From positions 1 through 64,000 of the forward strand of contig NZ_FTNI01000006.1 in assembly GCF_900156315.1 (NCBI RefSeq): a stretch of DNA of 64,000 nt. The letters run 5' to 3'. The first letter of the stretch is position 1. Each line of letters starts with the position of its first letter. Under the pieces are notes generated by a model. That model did no database searches, was not told where the DNA came from, and saw nothing but the letters and a program-made list of their open reading frames with translations. This document shows, piece after piece, positions 37,757 to 45,516 of the stretch. This DNA comes from Microbispora rosea. GTDB lineage: Bacteria; Actinomycetota; Actinomycetes; Streptosporangiales; Streptosporangiaceae. The position numbers and the translations under genes were made by a program.

Positions 37757-38166
37757 GCGCTCCTTCCGGGCAGGACCGGCGCGGCGAGGCCGTACGCTCC
37801 GGGCCGGGACGCGTGCTCGTGGCCGTGTACGGGATCTTCGCGCTGGCCGCGACCTCCCGCGCCGCCGTGCAGATCGCCACGAGATTCGCCGAGGCGCCGC
37901 TGGCGTACGTGCTGTCGGCGTTCGCCGGAGTCGTCTACATCGTGCTCACGGTGGCGCTGGCCCGCGGCGCACGACGCGTCGCGGTCGCCGCCTGCCTGGT
38001 CGAGCTGGCCGGAGTGCTGGTCGTCGGCACGCTGAGCCTGGCGGACCCCGCCGCGTTTCCGCAGGCCACCGTGTGGTCGGGGTACGGCAGCGGCTACCTC
38101 TTCGTGCCGCTCGCGCTGCCCGTGATCGGCCTCCTGTGGCTGCTGCGCGGCGTACGACGTTCGTAG
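37753..38166 (+). CDS. Small integral membrane protein (137 aa)
   Basis: A 137-aa protein with about four membrane segments (from about 24 to 135), basic N-terminus (QDRRGEAVRSGPGR) and a basic C-tail (LRGVRRS). Its ATG 37753 overlaps the stop of the second mini-ORF, with gaggagg supplied by the repeat. It is likely the operon partner of the 117-aa membrane protein. No function recognised. Confidence 0.65.
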   Translation: MSAPSGQDRRGEAVRSGPGRVLVAVYGIFALAATSRAAVQIATRFAEAPLAYVLSAFAGVVYIVLTVALARGARRVAVAACLVELAGVLVVGTLSLADPAAFPQATVWSGYGSGYLFVPLALPVIGLLWLLRGVRRS

Positions 38167-38237
38167 CGAGTTCTCCGAAGCTGGAACAAATGAGAGAGAT
38201 GAGGGCTTTGGTATGGTGTCAATCGTAGGATGACCCG

Positions 38238-39668
38238 ATGAGGGGAGATGTTGCGGCGATGAGTGCCGTCGTGACGCGGAGGGCCGTGCTCGGGGCACCG
38301 TGGAGGGCACACGGCGGATCGATGGCGTGGCTGATCGCCGGGGGCATCGCCCTCGCCGCGTTGAACCTGCGTACCGCGGTGACCAGCGTGGGCACCGTTC
38401 TCGACCAGGTGAGCGCGGGGCTGGGCCTGTCGGCGGCGATGACGGGGCTTCTCACCACGCTGCCGGTGATGAGCTTCGCCCTGTTCGGCGCGCTGACACC
38501 GGCCATGTCCCGCAGGATGGGGGAGCACCGGCTGCTGCTGGGCGCGATCGTCCTGCTCGCGGCGGGGCAGGCCGTGCGCTCCCTCGTCGACTCCGCCGTG
38601 CCGTTCATGGCGGCCAGCGCGGTCGCGCTGGCGGGCGGCGCGGTCGGCAACGTCGTCATCCCCGCCCTGATCAAGAGGCACTTCCCCCGGCGGGCGGGTG
38701 CGATGACCACCGTCTACTCGACGGCCCTCGCGGCCGGGACGATGGTCGCCGCCGCGGCGACCGTTCCCGTGCAGCAGGCCGCGGGAGGCAACTGGCACGT
38801 GGCACTCGGGGTGTGGGCGGCTCTGGCCGCCGTGGCCGCGATTCCGTGGCTCGCGCTCAGGCGCGGTGAGCCGGAGCGGCGCGACACACCCGCGAGGGCC
38901 GGTGCAGACGGCCTCCTGCGCAGCAGGCTCGCCTGGGCCGTGGCCGGATACTTCGGCTCGCAGTCGATCATCGCGTACGTGATGTTCGGCTGGCTGCCGC
39001 TGCTGCTCCGGGACAACGGCTACACCGCCGGTCAGGCCGGGCTGGTCCTCGCCGTGTTCACCGGGCTCGGGATCCCCGTCTCGATGGCGGTGCCCGCCCT
39101 GGCGTCCCGGCTGTCCGGCCAGCGTCCGCTGGTGATCGCCTTCGCGGCCCTGTACGCGGTCGGCTTCGCGGGCCTGCTCACCGGGCAGGCGCTGTGGGCG
39201 TGGTCGATCCTCGTGGCCGTCGGCGGGGGCACCTTCCCGCTCGCGCTCGCGATGCTGGCCATGCGGACCCGCACGGCGGCGGGCACCGCCGCGCTGTCGG
39301 CCTTCGGGCAGAGCGCCGGATATCTCATCGCGGGCGCCGGGCCGATCACGTTCGGCCTGCTTCACCAGGTGAGCGGCGGGTGGGCGCTGCCGTTCGGGCT
39401 GCTGTTCGCCGCGCTCGCCGTCCAGGTGGTGACCGGGTGGTACGCGGCGGCCGACCGCACGCTGGAGGACGAGACGTCGTCCGCGCCCACCGGGCGCCGG
39501 CACGACCACGTCTCGCGGGGCGTGCGCGACCTCGTCGTGGGACGGGGGCGCCGGTCGGCCGAGAAGGCGCGGCGCGCGCGGGCGGCCGACGGGGGCAGCG
39601 CGGCCCGGCCGCGCCTGGCCCGCCCGGCCGGGCGGCGCGGCGGACACCACAAGTCGGCCTCCCGCTGA
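38238..39668 (+). CDS. MFS transporter, CynX/NimT type
   Basis: A 476-aa protein with about 12 membrane helices, similar to the CynX/NimT (cyanate/nitroimidazole) group. Its signature start is ALAALNLRTAVTSVGTVLDQVSAGLGLS, and HFPRRAGAMTTVYSTALAAGT follows the middle loop. A basic hydrophilic C-terminal extension of about 80 residues (Arg/Gly/His-rich) is unusual. The start may be ATG 38238 or ATG 38259. Substrate unknown. Confidence 0.85.
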   Translation: MRGDVAAMSAVVTRRAVLGAPWRAHGGSMAWLIAGGIALAALNLRTAVTSVGTVLDQVSAGLGLSAAMTGLLTTLPVMSFALFGALTPAMSRRMGEHRLLLGAIVLLAAGQAVRSLVDSAVPFMAASAVALAGGAVGNVVIPALIKRHFPRRAGAMTTVYSTALAAGTMVAAAATVPVQQAAGGNWHVALGVWAALAAVAAIPWLALRRGEPERRDTPARAGADGLLRSRLAWAVAGYFGSQSIIAYVMFGWLPLLLRDNGYTAGQAGLVLAVFTGLGIPVSMAVPALASRLSGQRPLVIAFAALYAVGFAGLLTGQALWAWSILVAVGGGTFPLALAMLAMRTRTAAGTAALSAFGQSAGYLIAGAGPITFGLLHQVSGGWALPFGLLFAALAVQVVTGWYAAADRTLEDETSSAPTGRRHDHVSRGVRDLVVGRGRRSAEKARRARAADGGSAARPRLARPAGRRGGHHKSASR

Positions 39669-39741
39669 CGTCGCGTACCTGGGTTTACGTCCATCTCTCA
39701 GGGCAGGCGTAGTGCAGAAACCCACGAGAGAAGGAGAAGGC

Positions 39742-40404
39742 ATGAGCTCGATCGAGCAGTCTGTCGACGTGAATGTCCCGATCCGCACCGCGTACAACCA
39801 GTGGACGCAGTTCGAGAGCTTCCCGGAGTTCATGGAGGGCGTGGAGTCGGTCAAGCAGATCGGCGACACGCGCACCGACTGGGTCGTCGAGATCGCGGGC
39901 GTCCGTCGCGAGTTCGAGGCGGAGATCACCGAGCAGCACCCGGACGAGAGGGTCGCCTGGCGCTCGGTGGACACGCCGCGGCAGGCCGGCGTCGTCACCT
40001 TCCACCGGATCGACGACAACACGACCCGCGTCACGCTGCAGATGGAGTACGACCCCGAGGGCTTCCTGGAGAAGGCGGCGGACGCCTTGCAGATCGTCCG
40101 CATGCGCGTCAAGGGCGACCTGGAGCGTTTCAAGACGTTCATCGAGTCGCGCGGCGGCGAGACCGGCGGCTGGCGGGGTGAGGTTCCCGGTGCGCACCAG
40201 CAGGGTGGCACGGGCACCGGCGGCTCCGGCACGGGTTACGACATCGGCGAGCCGATGCCGCCCCAGACCGTCAACCCCGAGTATCCGCGCGAGACGCCGC
40301 TGCCGCCGCCCGGCACCGGCCCGATCCCGCCCGCTCCCGGCACGGGTCCCGTCCCCGGCCCCGGCCCGGTGCCGCCGCGGGACACGCCCGGTCCGGTGAT
40401 CTGA
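39742..40404 (+). CDS. SRPBCC (polyketide cyclase/START-like) protein with proline-rich tail
   Basis: A 220-aa protein. Residues 1-145 form an SRPBCC hydrophobic-pocket domain (EQSVDVNVPIRTAYNQWTQFESFPEFMEGVESVKQIGD is characteristic). The rest is a low-complexity Gly/Pro-rich tail (PGTGPIPPAPGTGPVPGPGP). The domain binds lipids or small aromatic ligands. Function here is unknown. ATG 39742 follows gagaaggag. A terminator lies downstream. Confidence 0.85.
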   Translation: MSSIEQSVDVNVPIRTAYNQWTQFESFPEFMEGVESVKQIGDTRTDWVVEIAGVRREFEAEITEQHPDERVAWRSVDTPRQAGVVTFHRIDDNTTRVTLQMEYDPEGFLEKAADALQIVRMRVKGDLERFKTFIESRGGETGGWRGEVPGAHQQGGTGTGGSGTGYDIGEPMPPQTVNPEYPRETPLPPPGTGPIPPAPGTGPVPGPGPVPPRDTPGPVI

Positions 40405-40427
40405 TCCGAGCATTCAGCCCGAGCATT

Positions 40428-40466
40428 CAGGCCCGTCTCCCGAAAGGAGATGGGCCTGTTGTTTTT
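40428..40466 (+). terminator. Terminator after the SRPBCC gene
   Basis: CAGGCCCGTCTCC (40428-40440) pairs with GGAGATGGGCCTG (40446-40458) with one mismatch or wobble, loop CGAAA, followed by TTGTTTTTC. A 12-bp near-direct repeat (gagcattcag) precedes it at 40407-40430. Confidence 0.85.
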
Positions 40467-40562
40467 CGGATATCGATAATTTATTTCGTGCTGATATGAT
40501 GTGAAATTCGTAATATAGCCTCACGGGCGTACCCGCCGACCTCACCGAAAGGCCTATCGCCC

Positions 40563-41354
40563 GTGTGTTACGAGCCCGACGCCGTGCCGCCCGTTCACGG
40601 CTCTCCGATCACGACCGTCACGTCCGAGCGCCTCGTGCTGACCTCGGCCGACGGTGCGAACTTCGCGGCCTTTCTGTCCCGCCCCGGCCGGGCGTCCGGT
40701 CCCGCGGTGCTCGTCCTGCCGGACAACCGGGGCTTGTCGGGATTCTACGAGCGCCTTACCGAACGGCTCGCCGAGCAGGGGCACACCGCGCTCGCCGTCG
40801 ACTATTTCGGCCGTACGGCCGGGACCGGCCCGCGGCCCGACGACTTCCCCTTCATGGAGCACCTGGGCAAGGCGCACAAGGACGGGCTGTTCGCCGACAT
40901 CGCCGCCGGCGCCGCACACCTGCGGGCCGAAGGGTGCGCGGACATCGTCTCTCTCGGCTTCTGCTTCGGCGGGAGGCTCGCGTTCATGACGGCGAAGCCG
41001 GCCTTCGGGCTCGCCGGAGTCATCGGCCTGTACGGCTATCCGGACGTGCTGTTCGGCAACCCCGGCCCCACCCAGATGGCGGGCGAGCTGCGCGGCCCCA
41101 TCCTGGGACTGTTCGGCGGCGCGGACGAGGGCATCTCCCCCGAGGTGGTGAGCGCGTTCGGCGAGGCGTTGGAAGGCGCCGGGGTGGCGCACGAGTTCGT
41201 CACCTATCCGGGAGCACCGCACAGCTTCTTCGAGCTGGGCCGCCCGGAACTCGCCGAGGCCTGTGCGGACGCCTGGTCGCGCATTGCCGGCTTCCTGAAG
41301 CGGACAGCCCGAGGCGACCTGACCTCGCCTCGGGCTGCCACGATGCAAGACTAA
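40563..41354 (+). CDS. Dienelactone hydrolase family protein
   Basis: A 263-aa alpha/beta hydrolase. Catalytic Cys lies in LGFCFGGRLAF, Asp in GLFGGADEGIS, and His in APHSFFELG, the DLH triad order. Members hydrolyse dienelactone or other esters, so the substrate is unknown. GTG 40563 follows gaaagg. The preceding 95 bp are distinctly AT-rich (40467-40520). Confidence 0.9.
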   Translation: MCYEPDAVPPVHGSPITTVTSERLVLTSADGANFAAFLSRPGRASGPAVLVLPDNRGLSGFYERLTERLAEQGHTALAVDYFGRTAGTGPRPDDFPFMEHLGKAHKDGLFADIAAGAAHLRAEGCADIVSLGFCFGGRLAFMTAKPAFGLAGVIGLYGYPDVLFGNPGPTQMAGELRGPILGLFGGADEGISPEVVSAFGEALEGAGVAHEFVTYPGAPHSFFELGRPELAEACADAWSRIAGFLKRTARGDLTSPRAATMQD

Positions 41355-41402
41355 GCCTTCTGCCTCCCGCCGCGCGCACCGGCACCCCCGAAAGTGCCCA
41401 AA

Positions 41403-41479
41403 TGGTGATGCGGCCGACCGTGCGGACACGTTACGGTGCCCGCGTGACATTGATCGTCTCTCCGCCGCCCGCCCGCTAG
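41403..41479 (+). promoter_or_regulatory. Possible leader ORF and hairpin before the EamA transporter
   Basis: A short ORF from ATG 41403 or GTG 41445 to TAG 41477-41479 ends ...VTLIVSPPPAR. The TAG sits inside a perfect 18-bp palindrome CCGCCCGCTAGCGGGCGG (41469-41486). Such a layout recalls ribosome-mediated attenuation, but there is no strong Shine-Dalgarno. Speculative. Confidence 0.3.
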
Positions 41480-41574
41480 CGGGCGGCGCCATCCGGTGAG
41501 CCGGGCCAGGGCGGCCCGGCCGGTGGCCCCTGCCCGCCTGCGGGAATCGGGCCCACCTCACTGGAGAGACATCG

Positions 41575-42435
41575 ATGAACCATGCTCCAGCCCTGTCCGT
41601 ACGGCAGGGCCTCGTCTACGTGTCCACCGCCGCGGTCGCCTGGGGAACCGGGGGAGCGGCGGGGGCGGTGCTGCACGGTGCGGGACAGCTGAGTCCCGTC
41701 GCCGTGTCGTTCTGGCGCTTCGCCTGCGGCGCGGCGCTTCTGCTCGCCGTCGCCCGCAGCCGGCCCTCCTGGCGGGCGGTGCTGCTCGTCGGCCCGGCGA
41801 TGGCGGTCTGCCAGGCGGCCTACTTCGCGGCCATCGCCGAGGCCGGCGTCGCGGTCGCCACGATGATCACGATGGGCGCCACCCCGCTCCTGGTGGCGGC
41901 CGGCGGCCGGCTCTTCCTGGGCGAACCGCTGGGCCGCACCGGCCTCGGGTGCGCCGCGCTCGCCGTCGCGGGCCTGGCCATGCTCACGGGAGGCGCGCAG
42001 ACGGTCACCCCGGCGGGCGCCGGCTACTCGCTGCTGTCGGCGGCGGCCTACTCCCTCGTCACCCTCACCACCCGCCGGATGCCCGCCGAAGGCGTGGCCG
42101 TGTGGGGGTTCGCCGGAGGCGCGGCCTGCCTGCTCCCGATCGCCGCGGCCGGAGGGCTGCTGCCCGCCGGGCACACCGTGACCAACGTGCTGCTGCTCGG
42201 CTATCTGGCGGCCGTGCCGACGGCGCTCGCGTACGGGCTGTTCTTCGCCGGGCTGCGCGTCGTCGGCGGCACCACGGCCGCGGTCCTGTCCCTGCTCGAA
42301 CCTCTCGTCGCCGCCGTCATCGGCGTCGTGCTGCTGGGGGAGCGGATGACGGCCGTGCAGGTGGGCGGGGCGATGACGCTCCTGTGCGCTCTCGCCTGGC
42401 TCGCGAGGGGCGAACTTCGCGACGCCCCACGCTAA
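41575..42435 (+). CDS. EamA (DMT) family transporter
   Basis: A 286-aa protein with ten membrane helices in two EamA repeats (about 10-140 and 150-285). AVAWGTGGAAGAVL and SPVAVSFWRFACGAALLL at the start and EPLVAAVIGVVLLGERMT near the end are typical. The family exports amino acids or other metabolites. The leader upstream is GC-rich and structured. Start ATG 41575 follows ctggagag. Confidence 0.88.
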   Translation: MNHAPALSVRQGLVYVSTAAVAWGTGGAAGAVLHGAGQLSPVAVSFWRFACGAALLLAVARSRPSWRAVLLVGPAMAVCQAAYFAAIAEAGVAVATMITMGATPLLVAAGGRLFLGEPLGRTGLGCAALAVAGLAMLTGGAQTVTPAGAGYSLLSAAAYSLVTLTTRRMPAEGVAVWGFAGGAACLLPIAAAGGLLPAGHTVTNVLLLGYLAAVPTALAYGLFFAGLRVVGGTTAAVLSLLEPLVAAVIGVVLLGERMTAVQVGGAMTLLCALAWLARGELRDAPR

Positions 42436-42502
42436 CGCAGGGGGGCGAGGATCTGTTAGCGATACCATGAGCTGGGGCCACTGCGCGTACGCGGCCACTC
42501 GA

Positions 42503-42514
42503 GGGAACGTTCCC
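42503..42514. promoter_or_regulatory. Candidate LacI-family operator upstream of lacI-1
   Basis: GGGAACGTTCCC is a perfect 12-bp palindrome with a central CG, the usual form for LacI/GalR-type sites, 83 bp before the regulator. Half-sites gctaac (42430-42435) and gttagc (42455-42460) nearby resemble the second operator family in this locus. Confidence 0.55.
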
Positions 42515-42596
42515 CGCCGGGCACGTGACGCGCAGTGATCATCGTAGTGGTGGTACGGCTTGCTGTTATGGCAAACACTCAGGAAACCTGACCGGA

Positions 42597-43649
42597 ATGA
42601 GCGGGGCGCGGCGGATGACGAAGGTCCGGCCTGGAGAGAGCCCGACCGAACGCCCGAAGGCGGCGGTCATGGAGGACGTCGCGGTGCTGGCAGGGGTGTC
42701 GGCGATGACGGTGTCGAGAGTGCTGAACGCTCCGGAGAAGGTGCGCCCGGAGACCAGGGCGCGCGTACTCGCGGCGGTCCGCGAGCTCGACTACCGGCCC
42801 AACTCGGCGGCGCGTGTCCTGGTGACCGGCCGCTCGGGGGTGCTGGGGGTCGTCTGCTTCGACACCACCCTGTACGGCCCGGCCTCCACGTTGTTCGGCA
42901 TCGAGCAGGCGGCCAGGGACAGCGACTACCTGGTCAGCATCGCCAGCCTGCCCGCGCTCAACCGCAGCTGGATCACCAGGGGGATCGACCGCCTGCGGTC
43001 CCAGTCGGTGGACGGCGTCATCGTCGTCGCGCCGCACGAGTCGGCCGCCGAGGGGCTCCGCCACCTTCCCCAGGGGCTCCCGGTGGTCGACGTCGGCGGG
43101 GGAACGGACCTGCTGGTGCCGGTCGCGGCGGTGGACCAGCGCGCCGGCGCCGCCCGCGCCACCCGCCACCTGCTCAGTCTCGGTCACCGCACCGTCTGGC
43201 ACCTGTCGGGCCCGCCCAACTGGATCGACTCGAGCGGCCGGGTGGCCGGCTGGCGGTCGGCGCTGGAGGCGGAGGGCAGGGAGGTGCCCGAGCCGCTGGT
43301 CGGCGACTGGACCGCCCACTCCGGCTACGAGATCGGCAAGCGGCTCGCCCGTGAGCCCGACGTGACGGCGGTCTTCGTGGCCAACGACCACATGGCGATG
43401 GGCGTGCTGCGGGCCCTGCGGGAGGCGGGCCGGCGGGTCCCCGAGGACGTGAGCGTCGTCGGGTTCGACGACGTCCCCGAGGCGGCCTACTTCTGGCCGC
43501 CCCTGACCACGGTGCGGCAGAACTTCGGCGAGGTCGGCCGGCAGGCGTTCCAGCTCCTGCTGGACCGCATCGCCGGGGTTGACGGCAAGGCGAGGCGCAT
43601 GGTGGAGCCCGAGCTCGTGGTGAGGGAGAGCACCGGCGTCAGCTCCTGA
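42597..43649 (+). CDS. LacI-family regulator 1
   Basis: A 350-aa LacI/GalR repressor. The N-terminal HTH (MEDVAVLAGVSAMTVSRVLNAPEKVRPETRARVLAAV) lies at about 23-60, with hinge RPNSAARVLVTGRSGVLG and a periplasmic-binding-protein-like sensor. VSVVGFDDVPEAAYFWPPLTTVRQ is typical. ATG 42597 or 42615 may be the start. It is a paralogue of LacI-2: both share the core FDTTLYGPAST. Effector probably an aldose; target uncertain. Confidence 0.87.
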   Translation: MSGARRMTKVRPGESPTERPKAAVMEDVAVLAGVSAMTVSRVLNAPEKVRPETRARVLAAVRELDYRPNSAARVLVTGRSGVLGVVCFDTTLYGPASTLFGIEQAARDSDYLVSIASLPALNRSWITRGIDRLRSQSVDGVIVVAPHESAAEGLRHLPQGLPVVDVGGGTDLLVPVAAVDQRAGAARATRHLLSLGHRTVWHLSGPPNWIDSSGRVAGWRSALEAEGREVPEPLVGDWTAHSGYEIGKRLAREPDVTAVFVANDHMAMGVLRALREAGRRVPEDVSVVGFDDVPEAAYFWPPLTTVRQNFGEVGRQAFQLLLDRIAGVDGKARRMVEPELVVRESTGVSS

Positions 43650-43787
43650 CGGAGTCGCCGCCCGGCACGCTCCCGCCATCGGGCACCTGTGGGAACGGCC
43701 GCAGGCGCAGACGCGCCCGCCGCCGCCCGGAAGGAGCCGTCCGGCTTCACCTGCGCGCGCGACGCGTGGGCGGTGCCGGCGGTGCCG

Positions 43788-44200
43788 GCCCGGGTGTCCC
43801 TGCCGAGGCGGATGAACGTCACCGAGTGGGCGGGGAAGTCGTAGGTGAAGGCGGAGGAGGATCCGCTCATCTCCCTTTCGACCGGGGAGATCTTCGCGGG
43901 CTCGTCGAGTGAGTTCACCGCGGCACCGGGTCACCGGTCAGCGAGGTGACGAGGGCCTTCGGCGCGATCGCGGCGTCGCCCGGGCCGACCGCGCTGCGCA
44001 CGGCGGTGTCCTGGACGTGGAGGGCCTTGATCACCGTGTCGTAGAGCGGCTCGACGGAGGCGTTGTCGGTGAAGTCGTTGATCTTCTGGCCGTCGAGCCA
44101 GGTGGTGATGCGGGCCGCTCGCCATGTCACTCGCCGCGCCACTCGCCATGCCACTCAACAGGGCCGCCGACAAGGCCGGTGATCAGGCCTTTCTGCTCAT
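43788..44200 (-). pseudogene. Remnant of a secreted alpha-L-arabinofuranosidase (GH51-type)
   Basis: The minus strand contains the tail of a GH51-type arabinofuranosidase in two frames: TTWLDGQKINDFTDNASVEPLYD... then ALVTSLTGDP, and, after a frameshift near 43915-43918, VNSLDEPAKISPVERE and FTYDFPAHSVTFIRLG. The catalytic domain is gone. A Shine-Dalgarno-like ggaggag and ATG (44200) precede it, but the reading after MSRKA meets a stop, so the 5' end is also degraded. Near-tandem 12-bp repeats occur at 44125-44156. A GTTAGCGCTAAC operator remains in front. No catalytic region survives. Confidence 0.72.
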
Positions 44201-44222
44201 GCGGGCGGCTCCTCCGAGCTCT

Positions 44223-44234
44223 GTTAGCGCTAAC
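44223..44234. promoter_or_regulatory. LacI-2 operator in front of the arabinofuranosidase remnant
   Basis: GTTAGCGCTAAC, a perfect 12-bp palindrome, lies 23 bp before the remnant's ATG on the minus strand. The same sequence occurs at 45485-45496. Confidence 0.75.
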
Positions 44235-44253
44235 GTCACGGGATGGTCGCAAA

Positions 44254-44265
44254 GTGAGCGTTAAC
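44254..44265. promoter_or_regulatory. LacI-2 operator variant, divergent region
   Basis: GTGAGCGTTAAC matches the palindrome GTTAGCGCTAAC at 10 of 12 positions, with the same core. It lies between the arabinofuranosidase remnant and lacI-2. Confidence 0.6.
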
Positions 44266-44379
44266 AAGGTGGATTCGGCCACCAGTTAATGGCTATGCGG
44301 CATGTCCGTCAATAGGACGTTAATGCGATGTTTCGGTGTGACCGGACCGTAATCGGCCACCACCTTGACGGGGGGTCGT

Positions 44380-44391
44380 GTTAACGCTCAC
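44380..44391. promoter_or_regulatory. LacI-2 operator variant just upstream of lacI-2
   Basis: GTTAACGCTCAC is the reverse complement of the 44254 site (10 of 12 to the palindrome). It sits 31 bp before the lacI-2 start, so autoregulation is likely. Confidence 0.6.
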
Positions 44392-44421
44392 AGTCTTCCC
44401 AAGCAGTGGAGAGGAGCGCCA

Positions 44422-45441
44422 GTGGGACCCAACGTCGAGCGTCGCCCGCCCGTCATGGCCGACGTGGCCAGGCTGGCCGGAGTGTCGCATCAGACGGTCT
44501 CGCGGGTGCTCAACGACCATCCGAACGTCCGCGCCGAGACCCGCACCCGGGTCATGCGGGCCATCGACCAGCTCGGTTACCGCCGAAACCTCGTCGCCCG
44601 GGCCCTGGTCACCAAGCACTCGCGCACGCTGGGCGTGGTCAGCTTCGACACGACGCTGTACGGCCCGGCGAGCACGGTATACGGAATCGAGCAGGCGGCG
44701 CGGGACGCGGGCTACTTCGTGAGCATCGTGAGCCTGCGGACCATCGACAGGGCCGGCGTGAACGACGCGATCGGCTACCTCGCCGAGCAGGGCGTGGACG
44801 GCATCGTCGTCGTCGCCCCGCAGCGATCGGCGGCCCGGGCGCTCGACGACCTGCCGGCGGGCATGCCCGCCGTGGCCGTCGAGGGCTGGCATCAGGGCGA
44901 GGTCTCCGTGGTGAGCGTCGATCAGGTCGAGGGCGCCAGGCTGGCGACCTCGCACCTGCTCGACCTCGGGCACGAGACCGTCTGGCATGTCAGTGGCCCG
45001 GCGGACTGGCTGGAGGCCGAGGGCCGGATCGAGGGCTGGCGCGCGGTGCTGACCGCCGCGGGGCGGCCCATTCCCGGCACGCTGACCGGTGACTGGAGCC
45101 CGCGTTCGGGTTACCGGGCCGGCAAGGAGCTCGCCGCGATGGCCGGCGACGTCACCGCGGTGTTCGTCGCCAACGACCAGATGGCGCTCGGCCTTCTGCG
45201 CGCGTTCACGGAGGAGGGAGTGAAGGTCCCCGAGCAGATCAGCATCGTGGGCTTCGACGACATCCCTGAGTCGGAGTTCTTCTCCCCGCCGCTCACCACC
45301 ATCAGACAGGACTTCGGGGCCGTCGGCAGGCGCAGCATCGACGTGCTGCTCCGGCAGATCGAGTCGGGCGAGGCGCTGCCTCACGAGCGTCTCGTAGTGC
45401 CTCCCCAGTTCGTGTTCAGGGGAAGCACAGCCGCGCGCTAG
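44422..45441 (+). CDS. LacI-family regulator 2, probable arabinose repressor
   Basis: A 339-aa LacI repressor. The HTH is MADVARLAGVSHQTVSRVLNDHPNVRAETRTRVMRAI (about 12-48), with sensor motifs FDTTLYGPAST and ISIVGFDDIPESEFFSPPLTTIRQ. GTG 44422 has gagagga 8 nt upstream. GTTAGCGCTAAC-type sites before its own gene, the first importer, araB and the dead arabinofuranosidase point to an L-arabinose repressor. Which sugar it binds is inferred. Confidence 0.88.
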   Translation: MGPNVERRPPVMADVARLAGVSHQTVSRVLNDHPNVRAETRTRVMRAIDQLGYRRNLVARALVTKHSRTLGVVSFDTTLYGPASTVYGIEQAARDAGYFVSIVSLRTIDRAGVNDAIGYLAEQGVDGIVVVAPQRSAARALDDLPAGMPAVAVEGWHQGEVSVVSVDQVEGARLATSHLLDLGHETVWHVSGPADWLEAEGRIEGWRAVLTAAGRPIPGTLTGDWSPRSGYRAGKELAAMAGDVTAVFVANDQMALGLLRAFTEEGVKVPEQISIVGFDDIPESEFFSPPLTTIRQDFGAVGRRSIDVLLRQIESGEALPHERLVVPPQFVFRGSTAAR

Positions 45442-45483
45442 CCGCACGGAAACACATCGGATAACCCAGCGCTGTGCCTTAGG

Positions 45484-45497
45484 TGTTAGCGCTAACA
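45484..45497. promoter_or_regulatory. LacI-2 operator upstream of sugar importer 1
   Basis: TGTTAGCGCTAACA is a perfect 14-bp palindrome with the 12-bp core 45485-45496. It lies 20 bp before the GTG of the binding protein and would block transcription of the importer operon. Confidence 0.8.
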
Positions 45498-45516
45498 GTT
45501 AGAAAGGATCCCCCCA

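Larger units (their letters stand above)
37591..37759 (+). repeat. Tandem 80-bp repeat with coupled mini-ORFs
   Basis: Two copies, 37591-37670 and 37671-37750, plus the first 9 bp of a third (37751-37759, gcatgagcg). The copies differ at only one base (G37645 versus T37725). Each contains ATGAGCGAGCG at its start, an inverted repeat GAGCGAATC/GATTCGCTC, a small GC stem GCGGCTC/GAGCCGC (broken in copy 2), and GAGGAGG just before the next ATG. In copy 1 GCATGAGCGA also pairs with TCGCTCATGC 33 bp on, an alternative stem. Confidence 0.93.

Noticed and set aside
37591-37759. CRISPR array
   Set aside because: Only two contiguous copies with no spacers, and no cas genes. No other regularly spaced repeats were seen in the window.
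40407-40430. Near-direct repeat gagcattcag
   Set aside because: Two short copies only, beside a terminator. Too little to call an element.
43909-44289. Plus-strand frame with repeated HSP-type residues
   Set aside because: It arises from the near-tandem 12-bp repeats in the arabinofuranosidase remnant and has no ribosome site.
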